From Lachnospiraceae bacterium (GTDB taxonomy: Bacteria > Bacillota > Clostridia > Lachnospirales > Lachnospiraceae), in NCBI GenBank assembly GCA_902381685.1, contig LR698958.1, positions 621,672-685,671 of the forward strand: 64,000 bases of DNA, in the 5' to 3' direction. Position 1 is the first letter of the stretch, and each line of letters begins with the position of its first letter. Shown here one piece after another: positions 42,695 to 51,673 of this stretch. The notes under the pieces were generated by a model that had not been told where the DNA came from, made no database searches, and saw only the letters and a program-made list of their open reading frames with translations. The translations under genes and the position numbers were made by a program.

Positions 42695-44659
42695 TTGAAG
42701 AAAGTAAAAAAAGAATGGATAAGTGTATTGTTAGTGTTGTGCATGGTGATTTCCTTTCCGATCTATAAAAAGGTTGTTCATGCACAGGAAAAAAGTGACG
42801 TAGTTATTCCTAAACTTGTGCGAATTACGACAAGTCCCTATAAAATTACTCAGTATGGAAAAGAGAGCAGAGGTACTTACGGTGTCATGTTCTTTGTAAA
42901 GGAGAAAAATTCTCAGAGAATCGGATACTGCATGGACTTTGGGAAGGAACTTCCTATGAATAAACCGCTGAAAGTATTGACGGAAAAGCAAAATGAACTG
43001 CTGAAAGCGGCGTTGGAGTTTGGCTATCAGGCGATGACGGAGACACCTACGAATAAGCAAAAGGCACAATATGGTGCGACACAGGTAATGGTTTGGAACA
43101 TTATGGAAGGGGTATATGGAACGCCGAAAGCGAGAAAAGCAATGGAGGAATACAGTCGATCCCTGAAAAATGCGTCTGACGGTCTGGCATTTTATGATGA
43201 ACTAAATCGCAAGATAAATGAAGTAGGTAAATTGCCAAGTTTTTTGAGTGATAAAAAGGACAATGCGGGAAGTCATATGTTAAAGTGGAATTCCCAAAAG
43301 AAACGATACGAGATAATTTTAACGGATACAAATAAAGTGAATTGTAAATTGCAGATTGCAGGGAATTCTTCACTGACATTAGAGTGCATTAATCAGGAGA
43401 AGAAAGAGTACTGTCTGTTCAGCGCGAAAGATTTTCAGGGAGAGCAGACCGTGGAGATAAAGCGGACTGATGAATTGGGAGGTGTGCGCCCTTATCTGAT
43501 TTACGGAGCGGAAGGAACAAAGTATCAGAGAGCGCTTACATATAATCCTCAGGGTGTCAAAGATATGGCTGAAGGGTATTTAAAAGTCCGGACAGAAAAG
43601 GGCCGCATAGAGATTATTAAGATAGATGAGGAAACAGGGGACACGGAATCGCAACTTCCGGATATATCTTTTGCCGGAACACAGTATGAACTTCTTTCTT
43701 CGGAAAAAGAAAGAATAGAGATATTGACGATTAACGAAGAAGGGCGTGCATTTTCAGGAGAACTGCCGGCAGGCACATATTATGTGAGGGAAATCAAGGC
43801 GCCTGAAGGATATAATATAGACACCGTGCTGCATAAAGTTACCCTTCCCTCTGAAGAAAATATATTGTATACAAAAGTTCAGTCAAAGGAAAATGTTATT
43901 CGCGGCGATGTGGAAATTAAAAAAATCGGGGAAGGAAGGCCGATGCCTGATGTTGAGTTCACATTGACAAATAAAAAAACGGGCGAAAAGACCGTAATCA
44001 AGACAGATGAAAACGGAGTGGCTGCAACAAAACGTGAAGACAGTGAAAGGGGGTCGTTAGTATATGGAACATATACGATAGAGGAAACGAAGTATCCGGA
44101 GGGATACATTCCGATGAAAGCGTTTGATGTTGTCATTGAACAGGAAAATGTAAAGTTGACATACACTTTGGAAAATCAGATAATCAAAGGAAAAATCATT
44201 GTAGAAAAAAGGGATAAAGATACAAAACAGATGTTGAACGGCGCTGTTTTTGAAATTATCGCAAAAGAGGACGTGAAAGCGGCGGACGGCAGCGTGCTTG
44301 TAGAAGCGGGACAGACAGCCGATAAAATCATAACAAAAGATGGAATTGCTGAAAGTAAGGAACTGTATCTTGGAACATATCTTGTCAAAGAAATCAAAGC
44401 GCCTGAAGGGTATATTCCTTCGGAAAAATCTTATGAAGTGCATTTAAAATCTCAGGGGGAAGAAATCCCTGTCGTTATGGAACGTCTTTCCATAGAAAAT
44501 CAGAAAGAGAAAAAAATAATGAAATTAATAAAAGCGGAGGAAGTGAAAACAGGAGACACCGATAAAATGGGAATGTATGGAATAATTTCCCTTCTTTCAA
44601 TAGCGGTTATTTTGAACGGATATCGTCTGTATAGACAGAAAAAGAAGAATTTTTCATAA
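42695..44659 (+). CDS. Cell-surface adhesin with thioester domain and SpaA/Cna-B repeats
   Basis: A 654-residue secreted protein. A signal peptide (about 1-30) ends near VVHAQE. A thioester domain follows, with Cys79 in RIGYCMDFGK and Gln130 in ATQVMVWNI, the pair expected to form an internal Cys-Gln thioester for covalent host binding. Three SpaA-type folds follow, each closing with a YxVxEIKAPEGY-type strand (about 364, 470, 565) whose Glu supports an isopeptide bond. The C-terminus is VKTGDTDK, a hydrophobic helix and a basic tail, a noncanonical sortase signal. The TTG start follows AGGAGG. No sortase is in the window. Confidence 0.85.
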   Translation: MKKVKKEWISVLLVLCMVISFPIYKKVVHAQEKSDVVIPKLVRITTSPYKITQYGKESRGTYGVMFFVKEKNSQRIGYCMDFGKELPMNKPLKVLTEKQNELLKAALEFGYQAMTETPTNKQKAQYGATQVMVWNIMEGVYGTPKARKAMEEYSRSLKNASDGLAFYDELNRKINEVGKLPSFLSDKKDNAGSHMLKWNSQKKRYEIILTDTNKVNCKLQIAGNSSLTLECINQEKKEYCLFSAKDFQGEQTVEIKRTDELGGVRPYLIYGAEGTKYQRALTYNPQGVKDMAEGYLKVRTEKGRIEIIKIDEETGDTESQLPDISFAGTQYELLSSEKERIEILTINEEGRAFSGELPAGTYYVREIKAPEGYNIDTVLHKVTLPSEENILYTKVQSKENVIRGDVEIKKIGEGRPMPDVEFTLTNKKTGEKTVIKTDENGVAATKREDSERGSLVYGTYTIEETKYPEGYIPMKAFDVVIEQENVKLTYTLENQIIKGKIIVEKRDKDTKQMLNGAVFEIIAKEDVKAADGSVLVEAGQTADKIITKDGIAESKELYLGTYLVKEIKAPEGYIPSEKSYEVHLKSQGEEIPVVMERLSIENQKEKKIMKLIKAEEVKTGDTDKMGMYGIISLLSIAVILNGYRLYRQKKKNFS

Positions 44660-44664
44660 GAAGA

Positions 44665-44694
44665 TTGACAAAGCAATAACAAAAACTTTATAAT
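44665..44694 (+). promoter_or_regulatory. Promoter of the ornithine cyclodeaminase-family operon
   Basis: TTGACA (44665-44670) and TATAAT (44689-44694) separated by 18 bases, 43 bases before the start codon. Confidence 0.7.
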
Positions 44695-44737
44695 AGCTAC
44701 CAAAAGGAACTACTAATGCAAAAAGAGGAGGAAGAAT

Positions 44738-45727
44738 ATGTTATTGCTTTCAAAAAAAGATATTCAAAAAGTATTTACGATGAAAGATGCCGTTGAGGCG
44801 GACAAAGAAGCATTTACCCTTTTTTCTGAGGGGAAAAGTGTTGTGCCTCTCCGCACAAATATAGGGGCACCTAAATATGACGGAGCATTTTTATTTATGC
44901 CTTCTTATGTGGAAGACTTGGAATGTTCGGCAATTAAAATTGTAAATGTATTTCCAAAGAACATAGAAAAAGGAATCCCTACAACTCCTGCACAGGTGTT
45001 GTTGATTGACGGAAAAACAGGAGTGGTTATTTCTGTTTTAGACGGTACATATGTAACACAACTTCGTACAGGAGCAGCGTCGGGAGCAGCGTTTGATGTC
45101 TTGGCAAATCCAACGGCAAAAAAAGGAGCGTTGATTGGAACAGGTGGACAGGCGGCGACGCAGTTGGAAGCCATGCTTGCGGTGAGAGATTTAGAAGAAG
45201 TAAAAGTATATGACATCAATCTGCAGAGAACAGAAGAATTTGTAGAGAAAATGAATGAAGAACTCGCATCATATGGCACAAGAATCATTGCAGCAAAAAG
45301 TTCAGATGAAGCGATTGAAGATGCAGATATGATTGTAACGGTTACACCTTCATCAAAACCTGTATTTGACGGGAACAAAGTAAAGGCGGGGGCAACAGTA
45401 AGTTGTGTAGGTTCTTATCAGCCGCATATGCAGGAGATGGATTCTGTTATTTTACAGAGAGCAGGAAAAATTTATTTTGATTCAGAGGAAGCGGTTTTAT
45501 CAGAAGCAGGGGATATCCTTATTCCGCTTGCGGACGGGCTGATTACAAAAGAAGATTTCACGGGAGACTTGGGAGATGTTCTTCTTGGAAAAGTAGTTGG
45601 ACGAGAAACAGAAGAAGAAATCATTGTCTTTAAAACAGTAGGAATCGGAACACAGGATCTTGTAACGGCAAAACACATTTATGATAAAGCAGTTGAACAG
45701 GGAATTGGAACAGAGTGGAATTCATAA
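44738..45727 (+). CDS. Ornithine cyclodeaminase/mu-crystallin family protein
   Basis: A 329-residue NAD(P)-binding protein. The Rossmann motif is GTGGQAATQLEAML (about 131-144), with catalytic-loop DLGDVLLGK near 285. The substrate loop VPLRTNIGAP and the conserved K in AIKIVN near 67 are present. Relatives act as ornithine cyclodeaminase, alanine dehydrogenase or ketimine/pyrroline-2-carboxylate reductase; sequence alone does not decide. The start follows GAGGAGGAAGAAT. The dehydratase-like gene begins 17 bases downstream. Confidence 0.88.
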   Translation: MLLLSKKDIQKVFTMKDAVEADKEAFTLFSEGKSVVPLRTNIGAPKYDGAFLFMPSYVEDLECSAIKIVNVFPKNIEKGIPTTPAQVLLIDGKTGVVISVLDGTYVTQLRTGAASGAAFDVLANPTAKKGALIGTGGQAATQLEAMLAVRDLEEVKVYDINLQRTEEFVEKMNEELASYGTRIIAAKSSDEAIEDADMIVTVTPSSKPVFDGNKVKAGATVSCVGSYQPHMQEMDSVILQRAGKIYFDSEEAVLSEAGDILIPLADGLITKEDFTGDLGDVLLGKVVGRETEEEIIVFKTVGIGTQDLVTAKHIYDKAVEQGIGTEWNS

Positions 45728-45744
45728 CACAGGAGGAAGATAAG

Positions 45745-47391
45745 ATGGGTCAGGAATATTGGAATGGTGCGGAAGCGGCGCACAGACGAGTAATGATGAA
45801 AGCAGCTGGATATTCAGATGAAGATATCCGTAAAAAACCACATATCGGAGTACCGAATTCATTTATGGAAGGTTCTCCGGGAAGTGCACATTTAAGACAG
45901 ATTGCAGAAGCGGTAAAACAGGGAATCTGGGAAGCGGGCGGAGTGCCTGTAGAATTCGGAATTCCTGCGACTTGCGGAAACATTGCAAACGGAGCAGAAG
46001 AGTTAAAATATGAGCAGGTAGGGCGTGATATTGTTGCCATGTCCGTAGAGTTTGTTACAAAAGTACATAATTTTGACGGATTAGTTATGATTGCTTCATG
46101 TGATAATATTATTGCAGGCTGTTATCTTGCGGCAGCGAGACTTGACATTCCGTCTATGGTTGTCACAGGAGGTTCTATGCAGCCGGGACACCACTGCGGA
46201 AAAGCAATTGTGGAAGCGGATTTAGACGTGGCAAGATTTTCAGGCGCCGGTGAAGAATATTTAGATGAATTAGAAGAGTCAGTATGCCCTTCATTTGGAG
46301 CATGTCCTTCTATGGGAACTGCGAATACAATGCAGATGCTCGGAGAAGTATTTAATCTTGTTATGCCTGGGACGGCAACAGTTCCTGCATCGGATAACAA
46401 GAAACTCCGTCAGGCGAGAATGGCAGGAAAATATGCAGTAGAATTAGTGAAATCAGGAAGAAAGCCATCAGAATTAATCACAAAAGAAGTATTGTTAAAT
46501 GCGATTATGTTTGACATGGCGGTAGCCGGTTCTACAAATGCGGTTTTACATATTTTAACAATGGCATACGAATTGGGAATTGACATTACATTAGAAGACT
46601 TTGAAAAATATGCAAAAGAAATTCCGTGTATCAATGCGGTTATCCCAAGCGGTCCTTACACGGTTGTGGATTTCCACTATGCAGGAGGAGTTCCGAATGT
46701 ATTAAAAATGCTGGAATCTAAATTATATAAAGATGCTCCGATGATGACGGGAATTACTCTGGGAGAATTTTTAAGTCAACTGACTGCTAAACCAAATGAA
46801 GTTATTCACAGTTTGGAAAAACCGTTATTTAATGAGCCGGGATTAAAAGTTCTTCGTGGAAACATTGCTCCAAACGGTGCGATCGTAAGACCGACAGGTG
46901 TACCAAAAGAAGTGAAATACATTAAAGGAAAAGCGAAAGTATTTGACGGTGACAGAATGGCGTTTGAAGCGATTGAGAGCGGCAAGATTGTTGCGGGAGA
47001 TATTATCGTTATCCGCTATGAAGGCTGCAAAGGTGCGCCGGGAATGAAAGAACTTATGTTAAGTATCGATGCACTGATTGGTTTGGGATTACACACAAGT
47101 GTGGGACTCATTACAGATGCAAGATTTTCAGGATTTAACTACGGTGCGATTGTGGGACATGTTTCTCCTGAAGCGTATGACGGAGGCGTTATTGCGCTTG
47201 TGGAAGACGGAGATGAGATTATTCTTGATACAATTAATGGTGAGGCAACATTGTGTGTGTCTGACGAAGAACTTGCAGCACGAAGAGAAAAATGGGTATG
47301 CCCTCCGTTAAAGGAACAGAAAGGCTGTCTGAATTTATTTGCAAGAAACTGTCGTCCTGCTGAAGAGGGCGGTGCAATGCAGCCGTGGTAA
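45745..47391 (+). CDS. Atypical IlvD/Edd-family dehydratase
   Basis: A 548-residue member of the dihydroxy-acid/6-phosphogluconate dehydratase family. Fe-S ligand cysteines are in place: Cys77 (PATCGNI), Cys119 (ASCDN) and Cys187 (GACPSMGTANTM). Two otherwise conserved positions differ: the metal-binding Asp after the first Cys is Gly, and the Lys of the CDK motif (carbamylated metal ligand) is Asn121. The chemistry may therefore differ from classical dehydratases. ATG at 45745 follows AGGAGGAAG. It sits between an imine-reductase-type gene and a TrmB regulator. Confidence 0.82.
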   Translation: MGQEYWNGAEAAHRRVMMKAAGYSDEDIRKKPHIGVPNSFMEGSPGSAHLRQIAEAVKQGIWEAGGVPVEFGIPATCGNIANGAEELKYEQVGRDIVAMSVEFVTKVHNFDGLVMIASCDNIIAGCYLAAARLDIPSMVVTGGSMQPGHHCGKAIVEADLDVARFSGAGEEYLDELEESVCPSFGACPSMGTANTMQMLGEVFNLVMPGTATVPASDNKKLRQARMAGKYAVELVKSGRKPSELITKEVLLNAIMFDMAVAGSTNAVLHILTMAYELGIDITLEDFEKYAKEIPCINAVIPSGPYTVVDFHYAGGVPNVLKMLESKLYKDAPMMTGITLGEFLSQLTAKPNEVIHSLEKPLFNEPGLKVLRGNIAPNGAIVRPTGVPKEVKYIKGKAKVFDGDRMAFEAIESGKIVAGDIIVIRYEGCKGAPGMKELMLSIDALIGLGLHTSVGLITDARFSGFNYGAIVGHVSPEAYDGGVIALVEDGDEIILDTINGEATLCVSDEELAARREKWVCPPLKEQKGCLNLFARNCRPAEEGGAMQPW

Positions 47392-48182
47392 ATGCAATTC
47401 CCTTATTAAATAAAATCGGTTTGACCGAGGCGGAGAGTAAAACGTATCTATCTTTACTGCGGTACGGAAGTTCCTCAGGGTACGAGGTGAGCAAGGTGTC
47501 AGGAGTTCCCCGATCCAAAATTTATAATATTTTGGAAACACTTGTGACAAAAGGATTTGTTCGATTTACAGAAGGGGAAGGGACGAACCAATATTTGGCA
47601 GTTCCCATAGAAGAAGTGTCTGAGAGGATACAGAAAGAAACGAAAGATACTTTGGAAGAACTGACCGCACAGTTGAAAGAGTATCAGACTTCCACGGACT
47701 TAGAGTATATATGGCATATAAGAGAGTACAAAAATGTATTTGCAAAATGCCGAAATATTATTCGGCATACGGAAGACGAACTGCTTATTCAGATATGGGA
47801 AGAAGATTTGCCTCAGATAGAAAAAGAACTGAAAGGGCTTGAGGAAAAAGGTGTAAGGCTTGGAATCGTGTATTTCAGTGAAGATGAAAATTCTTCCATA
47901 CCCTTTAAAAATTATAGCCGACACGGTATGCTTGCAGAAAAGAGAAAAGAAATGGGAGGACGTTTTATCACTCTTGTTTCAGATGAGGAAGAAGTAGTCT
48001 TCGGACAGATTATCAATGAAACGGTTGCTGAAGTTATCTGGACAAAATCAAAACCGATGATAGCGATGTCTGCAGAATGTGTAAGGCACGATATGTATTT
48101 CTACAAAAATGTGGGGAAATTTAAGGAAGAAATGCAGGAAGAGTTCGGAAAAGACTACATTAAAATCAGAGAAATTTTTTAA
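47385..48182 (+). CDS. TrmB-family transcriptional regulator
   Basis: A 265-residue regulator. An N-terminal winged helix (about 8-70) reads LTEAESKTYLSLLRYGSSSG and VPRSKIYNILETLVTKGFV. A coiled coil follows at about 80-97, then the TrmB C-terminal effector domain with ELLIQIWEEDLPQIEKEL. TrmB proteins usually sense sugars. The GTG start overlaps the dehydratase stop by 7 bases, so it is cotranslated and probably controls this operon. The repeated CAGGTATGA motif downstream is a candidate operator. Confidence 0.87.
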   Translation: MVNAIPLLNKIGLTEAESKTYLSLLRYGSSSGYEVSKVSGVPRSKIYNILETLVTKGFVRFTEGEGTNQYLAVPIEEVSERIQKETKDTLEELTAQLKEYQTSTDLEYIWHIREYKNVFAKCRNIIRHTEDELLIQIWEEDLPQIEKELKGLEEKGVRLGIVYFSEDENSSIPFKNYSRHGMLAEKRKEMGGRFITLVSDEEEVVFGQIINETVAEVIWTKSKPMIAMSAECVRHDMYFYKNVGKFKEEMQEEFGKDYIKIREIF

Positions 48183-48185
48183 TCG

Positions 48186-48292
48186 GTGAGGAAACTTTAG
48201 TCGTACGCAGGTATGATTAAAGTTTCTTCCTGTTTATGAAAATATCTTGACTTTTTATGCAGGTATGAATTAGGATAGTGCGTATAATTTTT
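48186..48292 (+). promoter_or_regulatory. Attenuator-like hairpin, repeated motif and promoter before the antiporter
   Basis: GGAAACTTTA pairs with TAAAGTTTCTTCC near 48189-48230, possibly a partial terminator. The string GCAGGTATGATTA inside its loop recurs as GCAGGTATGAATTA near 48260. TTGACT near 48248 and TAGGAT 18 bases later, or the TATAAT near 48284, could form a promoter for the antiporter, with the second motif copy lying inside it. Confidence 0.4.
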
Positions 48293-48329
48293 ATGACATA
48301 AGAAAATGAGGACAAGGAGGGTACAAGAC

Positions 48330-49643
48330 ATGGAGAAGAACAAAGGAAGAGCGGTTGCTTTATTGCCAATCGGAGTATTTTTAATTATTTTTCTCGGAGC
48401 AGGGATAGTTACAGGAGATTTCTATACGATGCCTGCCATTGTAGCGTTTTTGATAGCATTACTGGTTGCTTTTTTACAAAATAAAAATTTGACTTTTACA
48501 GAAAAACTACAGGTGATTTCAAAAGGTGTGGGAGATGAGAATATCATCACGATGTGTCTGATTTTTCTCTGCGCAGGAGGATTTTCGGGTGCGGTTACAG
48601 CGGCAGGAGGAGCGGACAGTACGGTAAACTTCGGTTTATCTATCCTTCCTTCCAATATAGCGGTAGTGGGGTTATTTATTATCGGCTGCTTTATATCCGT
48701 ATCTATGGGAACTTCTATGGGAACGATTGCGGCGCTGGCGCCGATTGCGGTAGGCATCAGTGAGAAGACCGGTTTCCCTATGGCGGTATGTATTGGCGCA
48801 GTTGTATGTGGCGCAATGTTTGGAGATAATCTTTCCATGATTTCAGATACAACCATTGCGGCGGTAAAGACACAGGGCTGTGATATGAAGGATAAATTCA
48901 AAGCCAATTTCTTTATTGTCCTTCCCGCGGCGATTGCCACAATTGCCATTTTCTTCTTTATGACAAGAAACGGGAATTTTACACTGACAAAAGAATTACC
49001 GTATAATGTCTGGCAGATACTTCCGTATATTGTCGTGTTAATCGGAGCATTAATTGGAATCAATGTATTTGTCGTGCTGATTAGCGGAACGGTTCTCTCC
49101 CTTATTGTGGGAGTGGCAACCGGAAGTATTGCGCTGGGAGATATTTTCATTGCCGTCGGAGGAGGAACGATAGGAGATAAAGCCATCGGCGGAGTGATGG
49201 GAATGTATGATATAACGGTTATTTCTATCGTAGTCGCCTGCATTGTATCTCTTGTAAAAGAATATGGCGGAATACAATTTATTCTAAACCTGATAAAAGG
49301 ACATATTAAAGGAAGAAGAGGGGGAGAACTGGGAATCGCAGGATTGGCATTGCTGGTTGATGCCTGCACGGCAAATAATACGGTTGCCATTGTTATGACA
49401 GGACCGATAGCGAAAGAAATTTGTGACGAGTATCATATCAGTGCAAAGCGTTCGGCATCATTGCTTGACATTTTCACTTCGGTAGGGCAGGGAATAATTC
49501 CGTATGGTGCACAACTTCTTTCGGCGGCTACACTGACGGGACTTACACCGTTTGCGATTATGCCATATTTATACTATCCGTTTTTAATGGCGGTCAGTGC
49601 AGTTTTATTTATTTTATTCCGAAAGGAAAAAGAAAACAGATAG
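48330..49643 (+). CDS. NhaC-type Na+/H+ antiporter family transporter
   Basis: A 437-residue membrane protein with about 11 segments and the NhaC pattern: SVSMGTSMGTIAALAPIAVG (about 112-131), GAMFGDNLSMISDTTIAAVK (about 153-172) and LVDACTANNTVAIVMTGPIA (about 342-361). Many family members exchange organic acids or amino acids, not only Na+ and H+. Given the operon it may import the substrate or export the product of the dehydratase pathway. ATG at 48330 follows AAGGAGGGTAC. Confidence 0.85.
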   Translation: MEKNKGRAVALLPIGVFLIIFLGAGIVTGDFYTMPAIVAFLIALLVAFLQNKNLTFTEKLQVISKGVGDENIITMCLIFLCAGGFSGAVTAAGGADSTVNFGLSILPSNIAVVGLFIIGCFISVSMGTSMGTIAALAPIAVGISEKTGFPMAVCIGAVVCGAMFGDNLSMISDTTIAAVKTQGCDMKDKFKANFFIVLPAAIATIAIFFFMTRNGNFTLTKELPYNVWQILPYIVVLIGALIGINVFVVLISGTVLSLIVGVATGSIALGDIFIAVGGGTIGDKAIGGVMGMYDITVISIVVACIVSLVKEYGGIQFILNLIKGHIKGRRGGELGIAGLALLVDACTANNTVAIVMTGPIAKEICDEYHISAKRSASLLDIFTSVGQGIIPYGAQLLSAATLTGLTPFAIMPYLYYPFLMAVSAVLFILFRKEKENR

Positions 49644-49720
49644 TGAAATTTTTAACAAATGAATTGCAAAAAAGACTTTAAAGATATGGAAAAATAAAGA
49701 AAAAGTGATAAAAAAACTTC

Positions 49721-49757
49721 AAAAATGCAGGATTAAAAAATCAATCCTGCATTTTAT
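49721..49757 (+). terminator. Terminator after the antiporter
   Basis: AAATGCAGGATT pairs with AATCCTGCATTT around a short A-rich loop with a T-rich tail. Confidence 0.85.
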
Positions 49758-49832
49758 TTAATTTTACATTCAATTAAGGCATTTTACAAGTTGTAAATGA
49801 AGTATAAAAATAATAAACTTTCACAAAAAACG

Positions 49833-49861
49833 TTGACTTTTTCAAGCGAAAATGAGATAAT
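49833..49861 (+). promoter_or_regulatory. Promoter of pckA
   Basis: TTGACT (49833-49838) and GATAAT (49856-49861) spaced 17 bases, 35 bases before the pckA ATG. It lies downstream of the earlier in-frame ATG at 49797, which argues for the later start. Confidence 0.6.
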
Positions 49862-49895
49862 AAGACAAATTTGGAATTTCAAGGAGGAACATAAT

Positions 49896-51584
49896 ATGTC
49901 AACAAAAGCTTATTATCCGCTTAGCGAAATCGGTGCTGGAAAAACAGGTTTTTCTAAAACACGTTCTATCATCGAAGCAGCATTTTATGGAAACAATGTA
50001 GTAAAAGTCAGCACATTAAGAGAGGCATATGAATTAGCGAAAAATTCACCTGGAACAATTGTAACAGATATGCCTGTATATAGAGGAGAAGAATTCGGTC
50101 TTGACAGAGATGCGAAAGTTCTTTTATTTAACGATGGAGCAGTAACAGGACGTTACGCAGCAGCACGCCGTATCAAAGGAGAACCGGGAGTTGATGCAGC
50201 AAAACTTGATAAAGTAACAATGGACGCTGTTTATGAATCACGTTGGAAAACAATGTATCATGCAGAAGTTTATGTTGGTCTTGATCCGGAATTTATGGTA
50301 AAAGCACATCTTCTTATTCCTGAAGGAGAAGAAAATATCATGTACAACTGGATGTTAAACTTCCAGTATATGTCTGATGAATATGTAAAAATGTATAAAG
50401 AATCAAAAGCAGTCGGAGACGGAAAAGAACCGGATATCTATATTTTCTCTGATCCGCAATGGATTCCACAGGAAAGACCTGATGTTGACTACAGTTGCTT
50501 AAGTGATCCTCTTACATTATGTTATTTTGATACAGCAGAAAACTGTGCTTGTATTCTTGGAATGAGATACTTCGGAGAACACAAAAAAGGAACACTTACT
50601 ATGGCATGGGCAATCGCTAACAGAAACGGATATGCTTCATGTCACGGTGGACAGAAAGAATACACATTATCAGACGGTTCAAAATATGTAGCATCTGTAT
50701 TTGGTTTATCAGGTTCAGGTAAATCAACATTAACTCATGCAAAACATGGTGGAAAATATCCAATCACAGTTCTTCATGATGATGCGTTTATTATCAACAC
50801 AGATACTTGTTCATCTGTAGCATTAGAGCCTACATACTTTGATAAAACAGCAGATTATCCGACAGGTTGTCCTGATAACCAGTACTTATTATCAGCACAG
50901 AACTGTTCTGCAACTTTAGATGAAGACGGAAAAGTACAGTTGGTAACAGAAGATATCAGAAATGGTAACGGACGTGCGTTAAAATCTAAATTATGGTCAC
51001 CAAACCGTGTAGATAAGATTGATGCTCCTGTAAATGCAATCTTCTGGATTATGAAAGACCCTACAATTCCACCTGTAGTAAAATTAAAAGGATCTGCTTT
51101 GGCATCAGTTATGGGTGCAACACTTGCAACAAAGACATCTACAGCAGAACGTGTGGCAGCGGGAACAGACTTAAATGCACTTCGCATCGTTCCTTATGCA
51201 AACCCATTTAGAACATATCCATTAGTAAATGACTATGAAAAATTCAAAAAATTAGTGGAAGAAAAGAACGTAGACTGCTATATCATCAACACAGGTGATT
51301 TCATGGGCAAAAAAGTTCAGCCAAAAGATACATTGGGAATTTTGGAAACAATCGTAGAAGGAAAAGCAGAATTCAAACAGTGGGGTAACTTTGAAGATAT
51401 CGAAATCATGGAATGGGAAGGATTTGTTCCGGACTTAAGTGATGAAGATTACAAAGCACAGTTAAAGAATGCTATGCAGAACCGTGTAAATGCAGTAGAA
51501 GGATTTGCTACAAAGAAAGACGGATATGACAAACTTCCTGACGAAGCTTTAGAAGCGCTTCAGAAATTAGTGGCAGAAGTTTAA
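49896..51584 (+). CDS. pckA: Phosphoenolpyruvate carboxykinase (ATP)
   Basis: A 562-residue ATP-dependent PEP carboxykinase, interconverting oxaloacetate + ATP with PEP + CO2 + ADP. The P-loop is GLSGSGKST (about 270-278), and the metal-binding kinase-2 motif HDDAF follows near 290. In fermenting clostridia it usually runs towards oxaloacetate for succinate or anaplerosis. ATG at 49896 follows CAAGGAGGAAC and is chosen over 49797. Codon use is strongly biased, suggesting high expression. Confidence 0.95.
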   Translation: MSTKAYYPLSEIGAGKTGFSKTRSIIEAAFYGNNVVKVSTLREAYELAKNSPGTIVTDMPVYRGEEFGLDRDAKVLLFNDGAVTGRYAAARRIKGEPGVDAAKLDKVTMDAVYESRWKTMYHAEVYVGLDPEFMVKAHLLIPEGEENIMYNWMLNFQYMSDEYVKMYKESKAVGDGKEPDIYIFSDPQWIPQERPDVDYSCLSDPLTLCYFDTAENCACILGMRYFGEHKKGTLTMAWAIANRNGYASCHGGQKEYTLSDGSKYVASVFGLSGSGKSTLTHAKHGGKYPITVLHDDAFIINTDTCSSVALEPTYFDKTADYPTGCPDNQYLLSAQNCSATLDEDGKVQLVTEDIRNGNGRALKSKLWSPNRVDKIDAPVNAIFWIMKDPTIPPVVKLKGSALASVMGATLATKTSTAERVAAGTDLNALRIVPYANPFRTYPLVNDYEKFKKLVEEKNVDCYIINTGDFMGKKVQPKDTLGILETIVEGKAEFKQWGNFEDIEIMEWEGFVPDLSDEDYKAQLKNAMQNRVNAVEGFATKKDGYDKLPDEALEALQKLVAEV

Positions 51585-51596
51585 AAGAATATGATA

Positions 51597-51630
51597 AAAA
51601 TAGAATGTGCAGCGCACATTCTATTTTTTT
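51597..51630 (+). terminator. Terminator of pckA
   Basis: AATAGAATGTGC pairs with GCACATTCTATT around AGC and ends in T7. A TATAAT at 51635-51640 just after it probably belongs to the next operon. Confidence 0.92.
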
Positions 51631-51673
51631 ATGCTATAATAGAACAAAAATAGACAAGTAAAGGGGATATAAT

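Noticed and set aside
48422..49390. Long 322-residue antisense frame opposite the NhaC-type antiporter
   Set aside because: The sense strand encodes a clear membrane transporter with family motifs; the antisense frame is a codon-bias shadow.
49797..49895. Longer N-terminus for pckA
   Set aside because: The promoter lies downstream of this ATG, and the AAGGAGGAAC site fits only the ATG at 49896.
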